Source: Siderastrea siderea
Lineage: Eukaryota > Cnidaria > Anthozoa > Scleractinia > Rhizangiidae
Reading direction: 5' to 3'
DNA: 64,000 bases
Assembly (NCBI GenBank): GCA_964030785.1
Contig: OZ034967.1
Span: 60,245,212-60,309,211, forward strand
The translations under genes were made by a program, and so were the position numbers. Shown piece by piece: positions 13,160 through 24,130 of this stretch. Positions within the stretch are counted from its first letter, which is position 1; the number at the start of each line of letters is the position of its first letter. The notes beneath the pieces were generated by a model, which searched no databases, had not been told where the DNA came from, and saw only the letters and a list, made by a program, of their open reading frames with translations.

Positions 13160-14330
13160 CGTGGTCACTTACCCCAGCCCTGCGCTCGGTCAAAACAATA
13201 CTTGCCGGTAATGTGCGCTCGTTTAGCGTTTATTCGCCAGAATTTTCATGAAAGTTGGTGTAGAAAACTACTGGCGATTTAATGGCATAAAAACCGCTTC
13301 GCTGAAAGCAAGAACGAAGGTGCTAGCGAGCTTTGAAGCTGGCATGAATTCTAATAACTTGCCCTGGCACGTAAACATTACATCACTGAAACACAGAAGC
13401 CGATTCGGGGAAGTCCCTTGCTTTCGCCAAGTTGAATAATTCAACAGTGAAATGCAAGCAGTTTCTGGGCAGTTTTGCTTTGCTTCGCCAAAATCTTTAG
13501 GGAAAGTTGTGTAGAAAAGTACAAGAAATTCAATGGAGTTGACTTCTCTTCGATGAGAGCAAGGACGAAGGTGCTAGCGAGCCTTGAAAGCCAATGATTC
13601 ATGCTACGTGCCGTAGCACATAAACATTACGTCATTGAAAGACAGAAGCCGATTCGGAGAAGTAACTTGCTTGCACCAAATCACTCATCGAATCACGGGC
13701 TAAAATAGACTTTTACGTTTTTTTCCCATAGCTACCAGTTTCCTTTAGATTTTAGAATAAGTTTCTTTATCAAGAAATCTATTTAAATTTCCGTGCCCCT
13801 GCTATTTAGAATTACGCTGGCATGTCAGTTCGTTTATTTAAAAAACGTGACGTAACTGAGTCACGCTACGGTCAAAATATTTCGTCACGTTCTTCTTCGC
13901 GGAAGCTAGGACAAAGGGATGACCAAGGAATGAGAGATGGGGTTCATACTATCAGGGATTCATGTTATCACTGGGAGAAGGGTGCGGAGAAGACGTAAGG
14001 GGGAATGGCAGCAAACACGTCAAAGGTACGATAAATCACCAACTTTAAAATTTACACGCCTTGGGCTCGTATGTTGAGTGACCGTAACATATTTTGCCCC
14101 CTGGGAGGAGGAGAAAAACGGCGGGGTCCAATGCCCCTGGGGCGTTTTTTTTTTTTTTGGTGGTCACTTGCCCCAGACCTCCGCTTTTCGCTCGGCCAAA
14201 CAAACACTCGTCGTGTCTTTCGCTACACAGGCAAGGGCTTTTATCTTGAGTGACCGTAACATATTTTACACCCCGGGGGGGGGGAAGAACAACGGTGGGG
14301 TCTAATGCCCCTGGGGCTTTTCTTGTTGAA

Positions 14331-14713
14331 TTAAAGGTGCTCTTTCAGGAAGGTCTTTACGTTTTAGGGTGAAAAGTGTGCTGAAATTTAAATATATTCA
14401 TGATACCTTTTCTCGTACACAGAATACTCCTAGAACTTCAAGAGAGAGAAATCGAATGATTTTCACAAACGAAGAACAAACCATAGTCAGTTTTTCGGGC
14501 GATTTTGCAAGAAACATGAGGAAATACGTGACTGAGTTGCAATCCATTTCCATCCTAGCGATCCGCTGTCAAACGTATAACACACTTTTTAGTCTCAGAG
14601 AACTGGTAAAATAATGTTAAACGAAACTGAGCTAGCCGGTATTTTTGGGTTTCTGCTGATTGGAATATGTCTTTAAGCAGTTATCCTAAAAATTGGTGAC
14701 AGTGTCCCTTTAA
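14331..14713. mobile_element. TTAA-ended small inverted-repeat element (piggyBac-like MITE)
   Basis: The element begins TTAAAGG and ends CCTTTAA, with short imperfect terminal inverted repeats and TTAA at both ends. Its interior is related to 58172-58527 in the opposite orientation (shared motifs such as GAATACTCCTAGAAC and GGTGACAGTGTCC). TTAA target sites are typical of piggyBac-type transposition. No transposase is present. It closes the 13-kb insertion in copy A's intron. Confidence 0.6.
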
Positions 14714-15075
14714 CCTCCGTGGCAGGCGCTAAGAGGAACGGAAGAATAGAAAGCGCGAGCTAGCGGTGAACACTTACGAGGAAACAGGTGAATATAGCAG
14801 CTAAATTCTAACAATACTTACAGACCACCAAACCTTTTCGTTTGAGTCTTTTTCCTCATCACTAAAATGAAGGGTTGTGCACTTAAGCTTGGTATTGGCA
14901 GTGAGAATGTGTGTTTTTTTGAACAAGTCGCGTAGCACTATGTCAGCTTTGCACGTAATACTGTTGTTTTGTGGAACGCAGTAAGAAAAGACCGTCCCGT
15001 GTAACATGAAAAGAAGATAAACAACATCCACATGCCTGTAGGAACTTTAATGTCGGTTTGTTAATTTTGTTTCAG
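14714..15075 (+). other. Copy A intron, 3' part shared with copy B
   Basis: Non-coding. It aligns with 25495-25985 of copy B, including the CCTGCGTGGCAGGC-like remnant of a small foldback element (truncated here, intact at 25489-25632). It ends in a pyrimidine-rich tract and TTTCAG, the acceptor for exon 2. Confidence 0.6.
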
Positions 15076-15944
15076 CTTCAAGATCAGGCCGTGAGCCCAG
15101 GAATACGGGATCCAAGACTAAACACAGCAGAGTGTGTTATAGAGGGACACGACCCAGACATAACGGCTACAGGACGCAGTCCGTACATTGAGCAATTTTA
15201 TGGTGTTCTTTTATGTTCGCAGTCCCAGCTGGCCCCTATTTAGCCTTTGTAATTCTGGATGTTCTAAAAAAGCGTTCAGATCAGGTTTCTCTTTTTTGCT
15301 GGTGTAAATGTAAGTGTGGCCAATCTTGTCAAACACGGCAAGACCCTCTGACAAGCTCTATAATTTCTGTATTTTTTATCTTGTTTTTTATCGTGTGTGG
15401 AATTTTAGTGTTTGTTATTGTAAGTTTAGCGTCCGGGAATGCTCCATTTGATATCTACATTATTCTTGGGTTCTTGGTTACAGAAGGAGCTGTGTTAAGT
15501 TGCTGCAAATCTCTTGGCTGTTGCACATGTGACAGCCTTGCAAATTTCATCACAGGAATAAGTACAAACCTAAGTGTTTACCATTTCTGTTGGTTAGTGA
15601 TCGGCGTTATGATAAACCCAACTTGGGGCTTGGCTGTTTTGTTGATAGTCTGCTTTTTTGTCTTTGCCTTGACGTTTGCATTCTACAAGATTTTTGACGT
15701 AGGTGAATGCAGTGACTTCAAGTATTTCATCAAATGTGTGGTTAGTTTCTGTGGTGTTTGTTCGCTTGTTGTATTAGCGGTTTTGGCTGGACAGTCATTC
15801 TATGGAAGGGAGACTGCAGATGATGTCATGAAAACTGTGCTGTTATATGTTATCAGTGGTTTAATATCTTGGATATCCTGGAAGCAGCCCTCTCTTCAGA
15901 GAAATGGAGAAAGAAGTGATGCAATAGAACTTGATATACATTAG
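15076..15944 (+). pseudogene. Membrane protein copy A, exon 2 (frameshifted)
   Basis: Collinear with 25986-26876. Relative to copy B one base is missing at about 15190 (ATTGAGCAATT against ATTAAAGCAATT). In frame from exon 1, translation therefore reaches TAG at 15240-15242, before the membrane region. After the missing base the other frame stays open to 15944 and encodes the same Cys-rich loop and hydrophobic segments as copy B. Apart from that base, copies A and B differ by in-frame indels (6 and 15 bases). The near-complete preservation of the second frame suggests a recent lesion, an assembly error, or use of an internal start (ATG at 15213). Confidence 0.75.
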
Positions 15945-15977
15945 AAAACTGCCCTTTTCAGCGGAAGCTGAGTAGTT

Positions 15978-16199
15978 CAGAGGCGGATCCAGGAGTGGGG
16001 CAGAGGGGATTGCAGCCCCCTTTGAGCTTTTTTTTCTTTCAAATTTGACTTTCCCTTGCTCATCATAATGGGAAAATTCACCACCAGTCTAGACCCCTAA
16101 GGCCCAGGGACATTTGCCTTTCCCCAGTGCTTACCCCTCCCCCCCCCCCCCCCACACACACACACACACACATTTCAGAAAATGCTGGATCCGCCCCTG
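15978..16199. mobile_element. Small inverted-repeat element with CAGRGGCGGATCCAG ends
   Basis: The left end CAGAGGCGGATCCAG faces CTGGATCCGCCCCTG at the right end. TAGTT flanks both sides as a probable target-site duplication. The interior has a poly-C run and a CA microsatellite. The same insertion is at 26938-27141 in copy B, so it predates the gene duplication. The termini resemble hAT-type MITEs. Confidence 0.7.
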
Positions 16200-16557
16200 T
16201 AGTTCTTAAATACCGTTTGAAATGTCAGAAGGAAGGAAGTGTAAATGCGCAGAAAGTGGCAGTCTACACGGTTTTCGGTTACCACTTATAGTGAGAGAAC
16301 AATAAGTAAGTAAGCAAGAAAGTTAGTGAGTGTCGATTGGTTTAGCTTCAAACGGGACTAATCAGTGTTGACACTTTGGTAATAAGACTTTACAACAATG
16401 TTAAAACGAAAACACTTTTTGACGTCGAAATTATCATCAGTTGAATTAAAATTTTGAAGTAAAAGCTCAACATGTAACAGTACATTAACATTAGAAGTTG
16501 CTGACCAGAAATCTTCATCTTGTGGTTCATCAGGTTCACTGATTTTCGCGGGAATTT

Positions 16558-16563
16558 AATAAA
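16558..16563 (+). terminator. Candidate poly(A) signal for copy A
   Basis: AATAAA lies about 610 bases after the copy A stop and is conserved at 27463-27468 after copy B. It is the first canonical signal conserved in both copies, but no transcript data are available. Confidence 0.3.
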
Positions 16564-17770
16564 GCAAACAAAGATGGAAATAACACCTCCTTCCTCCGTC
16601 TACCATGAATTAATTCCAAGGTTCAGCTAGAAGAGGTTCTCGTGGTAAGCTGTACCAGAATTTTTTTGTTTGTTTCTTGACTCTGATCGATACAGACACA
16701 AGCACGCGCTTTACTATTTTGGTACTCTTGTACTTGTACCTCATATATGCTTGCGTTTGTTTTTGCGTGTCACACCTAAAAACCAGTGTTTCACGCAGAC
16801 AAAATGGGAATATGAAGCGAAATTTTAAAAAACCACTGATGTGTACCCTGCGTAGCTGGTTGAATTCTTTGCGCGAAGTTTAAGCGGCGGAACCGCGAAG
16901 GCAATGGAGAAATTTTCTTGCGGCAAACGTTACCTTTACAAACAATACCGCCAGCTGCGCAGGCTAACTAAAATGTCTCTATTGACCCTGGTTGTAAGTT
17001 AGTGATTGACGGTTCTGAAAGTCAAGAGGATGTGACAAATCAGCTGGCGCATCACCCACAATACCTTGCGTTCTGCTAGTTCTTCCTGTGTATCTGATGG
17101 GCCAAGTGCAAGAGTAGAAATGACGACTTTTTTATGAGTTTCCGACTACCACAAAGGCTTCTTTTATTTTAGCTGCGGGGGGCGCAAATTGACACAAGTT
17201 GGAAAGTAGCATTAAAACCTTGCGTCTACCTTGATGAAACTCAAACTCACACGTTCCGTAAACATCGGGCTTTTCGGATTCGTACTCCTCCCGAACCCGC
17301 TACTCAGGTTAGCTCTCACGCAAGATGGTACAAGTTTTTCACCCGGCGTTTGTCCCAAAGCAAGTCCACACGAAATGGTCTCAGTATTGTTTTCTCTAGT
17401 ATCAGTGCGTGAGGGCTGGACTGACTTCTTTTTTTTTTCTTTAGCTTTCCTCTACTCGGCTAGTCCATTTGTCTAACTATCGCAAGTCTGTCTACGCAAG
17501 TTTGCACTACCAGATTTTACTTGCGTTGACTGCGTATTCCTTTGGCTAAGGTTTATTGTATTCCCTTGAATAAAAAGGAATTACTTTCAGCTTAGCCAAG
17601 GAGCTGCTTTTTTTTTGTACCCTCTGGTATCGATCGTTGCCATGTGCATCTCATGACACTTGTTTTTTAAGTGCCTAGCTAAGCTTATCTCAAAGGCCTT
17701 GCAAAAAGGAGGAGGGTGTTGTTGTCGTTTTTGTAATATCTTTTCGCCTGTGTTCCAGAGATATTCAAGT
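16564..17770. repeat. Duplicated 3' flank, copy A version
   Basis: From GCAAACAAAGATGGAAATAAC onward this segment is homologous to 27469-28745 and to 36398-37680, 42511-43795 and 48805-50090. It is the most diverged of the five copies. Reading frames are not conserved between copies, so it is treated as non-coding. Confidence 0.7.
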
Positions 17771-18010
17771 GATAAGTGCTCAGTTAAAAACTGCATGCGA
17801 CTCAGAGAAATTCCTTCTCTGCCCGCCAGCCCCCTTCCAATCCCGGATGCGCTGTTTTAAGGCTAATTCCCATATGCTCTTTAAAAAAACGCCTTTTAGA
17901 TCATCGACTTTCAATGGACAAACGGACAAAATTTGTAAAACATGTGATGGTTGTTAGTTTCATCAGAAGGCTCCTGGTCTTATTTGTTGTTACAACTAAA
18001 AAAGAACATT

Positions 18011-18146
18011 TTCAGCGGCTCAGGTGGGACTCGAACCCACAACCTTTGTGTCTGTCGCAGGAAATTCCTGAGCGCACGTAAGATCATAGGGATTCATCCA
18101 CGCGCCGTTCCCATCTGTGGGTTCGATTCCCACCTGAGGACCTGAA
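18011..18146. repeat. Foldback with a tRNA T-arm-like sequence at each end
   Basis: The left arm contains GGTGGGACTCGAACCCACAA, a reverse-strand T-arm/B-box. The right arm contains TGTGGGTTCGATTCCCACCT, the same element in forward orientation. Outside these, TTTTCAG and CTGAAAA also pair. Arms of ~33 bases flank a ~66-base centre with no recognisable anticodon arm. This is a tRNA-derived foldback, not a complete tRNA. Confidence 0.55.
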
Positions 18147-18230
18147 AATTTTCTTTTTCAGTGTAGCACTTATCATTTATTTGATATTGCTTGAGGATGA
18201 TTCTAAACACGATTTTTTTGTCTCTCGCCG

Positions 18231-18366
18231 TCAAGGAAATGTGAACATTAATTTCCAATGTTTTAAAAAGTTAAAAATTAATTTCCATTTTTACTGAATC
18301 AAGGAAATGTGAACACTAATTTCCAATGTTTTAAAAAGTTAAAAATTAATTTCCATTTTTACTGAA
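18231..18366. repeat. Tandem duplication, 68-base period
   Basis: Two head-to-tail copies begin TCAAGGAAATGTGAACA at 18231 and 18299 and differ at only one or two positions, indicating a recent duplication in non-coding AT-rich sequence. Confidence 0.85.
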
Positions 18367-19247
18367 ATACATTTTAGGTCACAGGACCATTTCAGGGTCA
18401 AAAAAGTAGTTATATAATATGCTGAATTGTACGCGCATTTTTATTGGTTCTTAGCTATGATCTATTAGAAGACAGACACCTAGATGACGTCTGTCAACTC
18501 GCGCTACGAAAGCAATTTTCTTTTCGGTGGCAGGGCACTGTGTAACCGTCGTAGCCGCAATGGACACGCGACAAGTACAACAGTCTTAACAGGAGATACT
18601 GACACTTTCGAAATGATGACAAGTCGTGGCTAGCTAAATTTTTACGGTTAATTTTTTTTACGTCTAACGGTTACAACTTTCAAATTTTACGCCTAACTCC
18701 ACAACACAACTTACGACTCAATTTTTGGCCGTTTTACGGCTAACGGTTAACCCCATTGAGACCCTCTTTTAAGTGTAGCACTTATCATCTATTTAAAAAA
18801 ACTAAGTTTCCCCACAATAAGCTGGTAGCCTTGAGAGTCGTTTTCTCATCTAAAAGTAATATTGAAGATATCGATTTGGAATAGACAACTGAACGCTGAC
18901 AGTGTTATGACTTTGCGAACCGTAACAGTTGTGGTGTTTGCTTTACAAAAATTCAGCAAGGGCCAAGCGGACGAAGTCGAAAGGTGTCGAAACCTGCTGG
19001 ATCTAGTCAGCAAAATACAATAGGATAAAAAAATAGAAGAAAGGCTAACAGTACAGCTGGAGTTACATTTTCTGTATTTTTCCAATATTCCGTCATGCAC
19101 GGCCCGACTTCTTCAGGGAATGAACAAAATGAATTATATTGAAGAAAACCGTTGCAATTCAAAACACCAAGCAATGAAACATAACAAGGTTACAAGATAT
19201 GGCATGAAAGTTGTGGTGTCACAGTTTCTGTTGTCAGATTCCGATGT
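18367..19247. other. Non-coding stretch with ACGGTTAACGG-type repeats
   Basis: No convincing gene is seen. At 18640-18765 short motifs of the form ACGGCTAACGGTTA recur imperfectly. The longest frames, about 65-85 codons, show no domain and are not shared with another copy. Confidence 0.4.
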
Positions 19248-19248
19248 C

Positions 19249-19309
<61 letters not shown>

Positions 19310-19310
19310 A
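19248..19310. repeat. Poly-A followed by (AT)n microsatellite
   Basis: About 16 A bases, then some 22 AT dinucleotides. Length is likely to vary between individuals and may be imprecise in the assembly. Confidence 0.9.
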
Positions 19311-19390
19311 TTAATAATATTCTGATAAGTGCTTCGTCCCTAATAAGGGGGACGCGCCCTCCTTTGAGAGCTCTACCAAAACTAATTTAG

Positions 19391-19650
19391 TGCCCTGGCC
19401 TCAGTTGTTCAAAGAACGGATAACTTTATCCACTGGATAACACGTAATCCAGCAGGTACAACATGTGGGAAAATTTCTTCATATCCCAATGATTTATGAA
19501 AAGAGCAAGAGTGTGTCTACAATGAAGTGTGTGGCTTTGCAAAAATCTGGCCAAATTAAACGTGTGAGTTGAAGGAAAATTGCTCCGTTGGATAGCAACT
19601 TATCCACTGGGTAAAGTTATCCACTCTTTCAACAATTGGGGCCTGGGCGC
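19391..19650. mobile_element. Small inverted-repeat element (TTATCCACTGG type)
   Basis: The left end contains GGATAACTTTATCCACTGG. The right end contains ATCCACTGGGTAAAGTTATCC followed by a complementary end, GGGGCCTGGGC facing GCCCTGGCCTC. The terminal inverted repeats are about 50 bases and imperfect, around a ~150-base core without coding capacity. It is a non-autonomous DNA transposon of undetermined superfamily. Confidence 0.6.
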
Positions 19651-20670
19651 TAAATCGAATCATCACTGTACGGGGCTTACTGTACCCAATATGAAAACCC
19701 CTTGTATACCTTGGACCGTATTCCTAACACCCCTTGTAGACAAGGAAAATTAAACGCGCCTAACGGGATGTAAATGGAGAGATCTTTTTGTTTGGAAAGA
19801 TATTTTAATTCCCCCCCAAAAAAGCGGCAAAAACTGTTTGAAAAAACGAGTGAAATATGAAAATGAAAGCAATGGAGCTTCTCAGCTTACAGAGCCCAGT
19901 GACCGCCATATTTGGGAGGCTTGAATGTGATTGGCTGAGGGTTCCCACAGCAAATAGAAGGTGCTGGATCAATCATCTTTTCATTGTCACAGAACACTAT
20001 ATGAGTCCAAACTATCACGCATTTGTCTGTGCTTTATTGGAAGTCCATTCAAACATCGGCACGAACTACTGTAAGTATCGTTAACTTTGACATTTCAACT
20101 GCTTGCTATAGTATTGGGGAATGGCTTGGTTTTACTGATGATATACAGAGTATACCAGGCATTTAATTCGCGTCTACCGATTTGACCTTAAATTTAGTCT
20201 GATTGTTATATTCAAGGAAAATTTATACACCTTATTCGATGGTTTAACATATAATACGCGCGGATATTTTGTGAGTTGCGAAGTATTTTGCGAGCAATGA
20301 GCAAAATGTAATAAGTTATCACCAAAGACGTTATCTTTTGCAATTGATATCTTTTGAAACGAACAAGAACAAACTTCTTTATCCTGAATTTCAGCTGAGG
20401 AGACGGCTGAAAAACGAAATGCAGGCTAAATCTTGCCGTGAAATATCTGGCGTCCACTCTAAAACCCGATTTCTTAATTTAGGGGCAAAAGATTTTTTTT
20501 CCGGTAGTAAGCACCAATTGTTTCTTATTTTTGGCTTAATTTCCAAAAATTTCCTCATTTTAGCAAACTTTCTCTAAATACGAATCCGCTAAAAATAAGA
20601 AATAGTCTACAAATTTTCTTGTTTTAAACTCAGTGAAAGAGTCAATTTTACTTGATTTCAGGCCAATCCT
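19651..20670. other. Non-coding interval
   Basis: I see no gene, RNA or repeat I can name. The ORFs of 75-81 codons at 19857-20084 and 20212-20577 have no recognisable motifs and no second copy in the window. Confidence 0.4.
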
Positions 20671-22413
20671 TTCCCTGCTAGCTGAGTTCTCTCACGGCGA
20701 GAGAAAAATGAGAGGAAGGAGAGAGAGACCTCTGCTGACATCCGAAGCGTTCTTTCATGTAGCCGACGACCAGATTTGTGGTCGAAACTGACCGGTTTTT
20801 TCAAAACCAGTTTCCGCTATACAAGAATGCGCATACTCTGTTTCTATTGTTTCTGAAAATTTCTGAGCCCATGTCCTGCCGTCGATCAGGCAATAAAATC
20901 GGCTATTTCTACACGACAAGATTAAAATATCAAGGAAATAACATCACTTGTTATTCTTGCTTTCCTTAGAAAACGCGATACATTTGCTTGCCTTCCGACA
21001 GGCTACGGTAATTCTCTGTTCTTCCAACTGGCCGTCTGCGTAGCCGCCGAGTTCCAGCAGTTTTGAAGCAAGAAAATCGAATGACTATAAACCCTGAAGC
21101 TACCGACAAAATCACTTCAGGAAAATAAAAGGCATTTCTTTTATCCGAACATTTCGGGCTTTAGTTTCAGTGAATTTGCGGATGAAAAATAGAGTACGGG
21201 GTAAAAGGTAAGATGTTTTGAATGTTTGTTTTCCTTTGAATTGTTTGGAGTTCTCTTGTAGGCTACCAGTATTTGTGATAGCCAAACAAAATTGGGATTT
21301 CCGCCAACAGTCGACATTATTCCCTTTTCTTCCGAACTTTTGGAGCAGTTTTCTTCAAGCGACTGTTTTATTCATCAAAGGTCGTGATTTTTCTTCGTTC
21401 GTTTTAAAAAGCGATTATTATTTTATTTTTTGCGCTCGCCGTGTTAAAGTTTTGGCGCCGCTATAATGACTTTTGCTCGTTATTTCCTGACGTAAAGATA
21501 ATACAAATCATTTACTACGGTGTGTAGTTTTCTTGAAATACCAAATCCCCTAAATATATTCCTTTTCTTGTTGAACATGTTTTTTAGAATCGCCGCCCGA
21601 ATTTTCGGAAAATCTACCCCGGCGCCAGACGAAAAATAGCCCACTCGCAATCAAACCATTCTAAACACGATAGGTGAAATACTTTCATTGAAATTTAAAC
21701 ACTTTCCAAACTCCCATAAATGTTTCTCAGTCTTGTCTTAATCATTTCTTATCGCGCCATTAAGTTATCTGACTTTTTCTAACGGTAAGTTTGTGTAAAC
21801 ATTGGCTTTGTTTTGCTACACTCTTGAAGCGATCGCTTTCTCCACGAACAAAAACATTCTTGCTTTCGCACTTTGTTTTCTCGTAACAATCAGTGAATCC
21901 ACGCTTCTCCTCTTCATTATCTTAACTTCGCTTAATCAGAGTTTCAAGGTGCTGAAAGCACTTTTTTTAGACTTTTTACACAGCCGTGTCGATTCTCGTT
22001 GAAAGTCAGGCGTTCTCTCCAACAAGCGACAAACTTTGCCTTTCAGATCTCCGGAATTCAGCGATCGCTCGCCAAGTGTTCTGTCCGCTTAACTTAACGT
22101 TCAGTCCACACAAAAGGCAGTTGCCGTGTTTTCCTGTATTTCCTGGCTTCGCTGGTGTCCGCGAAGAAAATATGTTGAGGAGTTCGTGGCATTTCCTGAT
22201 ACAGCTGTCAAAAATTTCACACATCGCGCGGCCATGGCTGCTGCCCTTTCGGCTCAAACCAAGTGCCCAAAATGTCACAGGAAACGCTAGCGCATGCGCG
22301 ACAGGAAACGCGTCGGATGGCGGTTAACGGATGGCGGTAAGGATGTCGGCAGAGGTCTCTCTCCTTCCTCTCATTTTTCTCTCGCCGTGAAGAAACCTTT
22401 GCTAACAGGGAAG
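20671..22413. mobile_element. ~1.74-kb element with ~75-base terminal inverted repeats
   Basis: The left end (TTCCCTGCTAGCTGAG onward, containing GGCGAGAGAAAAATGAGAGG) is matched in reverse complement by 22335-22413 (CCTCTCATTTTTCTCTCGCC, then GCTAACAGGGAA). The arms are highly similar over about 75 bases. No transposase ORF is visible inside, only frames under ~115 codons. Two GGATGGCGGT motifs lie near the right end. Interpreted as a non-autonomous DNA transposon or a foldback element. Confidence 0.6.
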
Positions 22414-23075
22414 CTAATTCTGCTCTCAATTCAAGAAATAAAAATGCCCGCTACGATCGTGCGCTAGTAGACGTTCTTCGATCTAAATAAAGATGTTTGG
22501 ATTCAAAAAAGATTTCACGTTTAATAACGCAAAGAAACCAAATAATAAAAGTCGTTCAAATTACAAAAAAAAAAAAGAAGAAGAAGAAGAAAAGAAACAT
22601 AAGACGTGCCAATCTGCACCGAACCCGGCTCTTCAGGTTTGAAATTGCCCGTGTTAGCCACTCAACAAACGTGCACTCGCACACCGTAACCAGTTAAAAC
22701 TTGCAATTGGTATATAAATACGAACTAATACCGCAAACAACACAGCAAATAATTAACTTCTATTTGTTTATATGCAGTCGCATGAGGCTGGCTGCTTCAA
22801 CCAAAAACAAGAGAATTCTTACTTTCTTCTCACAGATGACTCTTGTTTGCGGAGTTTGTAACCTTTCTTGGTTTGGAGGGAGTGAAGATTGTCTTCTCTG
22901 CTCCACGTGTTCCATTGCGAAGTCGAGCGAAGCGAGTGTTAAGAAACCCAGCAGGTTCTTATTTTAAGACCATGATTAAGACACGATCATACTAATTCTT
23001 ATAATAAGAACTTTTTCTTCTTTCTGTGCCTTAGATTTAAGATCTAATTTACTCAACATTTCTTACTTTTATGCC
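22414..23075. other. Non-coding interval with a GAA-rich microsatellite
   Basis: A run of A followed by (GAA)n lies at 22565-22594. No gene is recognised. A frame of 88 codons at 22701-22967 contains several Cys residues but no identifiable motif and no second copy. Confidence 0.4.
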
Positions 23076-23215
23076 ATAGTATTGAGAAAAAATATTCTTA
23101 AAATGAAGTTTAAAATCAAAACCACTTTTCTTCATTTTTGTGTCACAGTTTTGAGAAAAAATGTTCTTAATTTGAAGTTTAAAATCAAAGTTACATTTCT
23201 TAATTTGAGAATGTG
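23076..23215. repeat. Tandem duplication, ~69-base period
   Basis: Two diverged copies of a segment start at ATTGAGAAAAAATATTC (23081) and TTTGAGAAAAAATGTTC (23150), each followed by GAAGTTTAAAATCAAA. AT-rich and non-coding. Confidence 0.7.
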
Positions 23216-23944
23216 CGAACTAAAAATAACGAATGGTTATCTTGATTCAAAAATCCTAGTTTTAGAGTGGTCATAGGTCACCCAAGAAGGACACACAGCC
23301 CATCAAACATTTCATCAATCATGGAATTGTCTGTTGGCTGAACTGGCTAAATCATACATTTTGCACCATCTAAGGTAGTTCCTTTCAACAGTTTCCATGA
23401 TTGCCAATTTTTGATCGACCACACGTTGTTGGTTAGAATGTTTTGATCCGCTAAAAACTCCAGACCACATACATATTCAGAGGTTCCAGTGTTGTTTGTT
23501 TGTCCCAGTTTCCAAAACAAGGAAGTAGGAGACGTGAATTTGCAGCGGGAAGTTTGAGCAGTGAAGCCACGAGGGGAATGGGATGGAGGCTCGTTTCGGC
23601 TTTTTAAAACCGGACTTTAACTGGCGGCTGTGCTACAGAAAGTTCTGTCTCCCTTTGACGCGTTTTGACTTCATCAAGGTTCACATGTCATAACAAATGT
23701 CTTCCTATACTTACGTGTCAAGAACCCAACTCTTGCCAACAAATTGAAACCTATGATCCCTATTAGTAATTACGTGGGCGGAAAAAAGCACGGAGGTCTG
23801 GGAGATTATGTTTCCACTTCCGGCTTGTTAAAATCTCCCTCCTCCTGCACCTACACTGTCATTAGAACCGTGTATCTACACAATAACCATTCAACTGTTG
23901 TTGGACATCTCATTTACTGCTCCAGTTAGTTTGGAAGCAAACGC
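23216..23944. other. Non-coding interval before copy B
   Basis: No ORF with supporting features and no repeat shared elsewhere in the window. Confidence 0.4.
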
Positions 23945-24130
23945 GCAAGAACCAATGATTAGAAGCTTCGGAATTTCCCAGCGAACTTGTTGAAAGAAAA
24001 AAAATAATTAAGCATATTAATTAAGAGACATATTTGTTTAACACAAATCAGTTACTTATTTCTTTTATTTTTCAGGGCATCTAACTTGAAAGTTGAGTTA
24101 AAAGCTACCGACAAATTGAACGTTTGAAGA
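23945..24130 (+). promoter_or_regulatory. 5' flank and probable 5'UTR acceptor of copy B
   Basis: Homologous to positions 75-258. It contains TTTTATTTTTCAG ending at 24075, the likely acceptor of an intron in the 5'UTR. The leader of about 55 bases then runs to the ATG. I see no clear core promoter; the first exon presumably lies further upstream. Confidence 0.4.

Larger units (their letters stand above)
4790..14330. repeat. Higher-order satellite array in the copy A intron
   Basis: An anchor motif, GTGGTCA(C/G)TTGCCCCAG, recurs at about 4802, 5804, 7540, 9275, 11004, 12140, 13161 and 14160. The spacings are roughly 1.00, 1.74, 1.74, 1.73, 1.14, 1.02 and 1.00 kb. The short unit holds two diverged ~260-base subrepeats, each with GCTAGCGAGC(C/T)TTGAA and CACGTAAACATTAC-like motifs. 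The long unit adds another subrepeat and a minus-strand tRNA-like segment. The many 60-106 codon ORFs here are by-products of the repeat and are not annotated as genes. The array starts and ends in pieces of a dispersed element also seen at 60646-60864. Confidence 0.85.

Noticed and set aside
4889..13439. Recurring ORFs containing SFEAGMN and NLPWHVNITSLKH
   Set aside because: They recur with the satellite unit in several frames and lengths, with no splice or domain support.
4790..14330. Regular repeats considered as a CRISPR array
   Set aside because: Units are about 1-1.7 kb with internal subrepeats, in an intron of a eukaryotic gene; no short repeat-spacer pattern.
16677..16883. ORF with hydrophobic sequence and its relative at 27622-27837
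   Set aside because: The two copies are open in partly different frames and lie in a 3' flank that is repeated with indels; treated as non-coding.
17951..18145. ORF containing GGTRTHNL
   Set aside because: It translates the tRNA T-arm foldback; not a protein.
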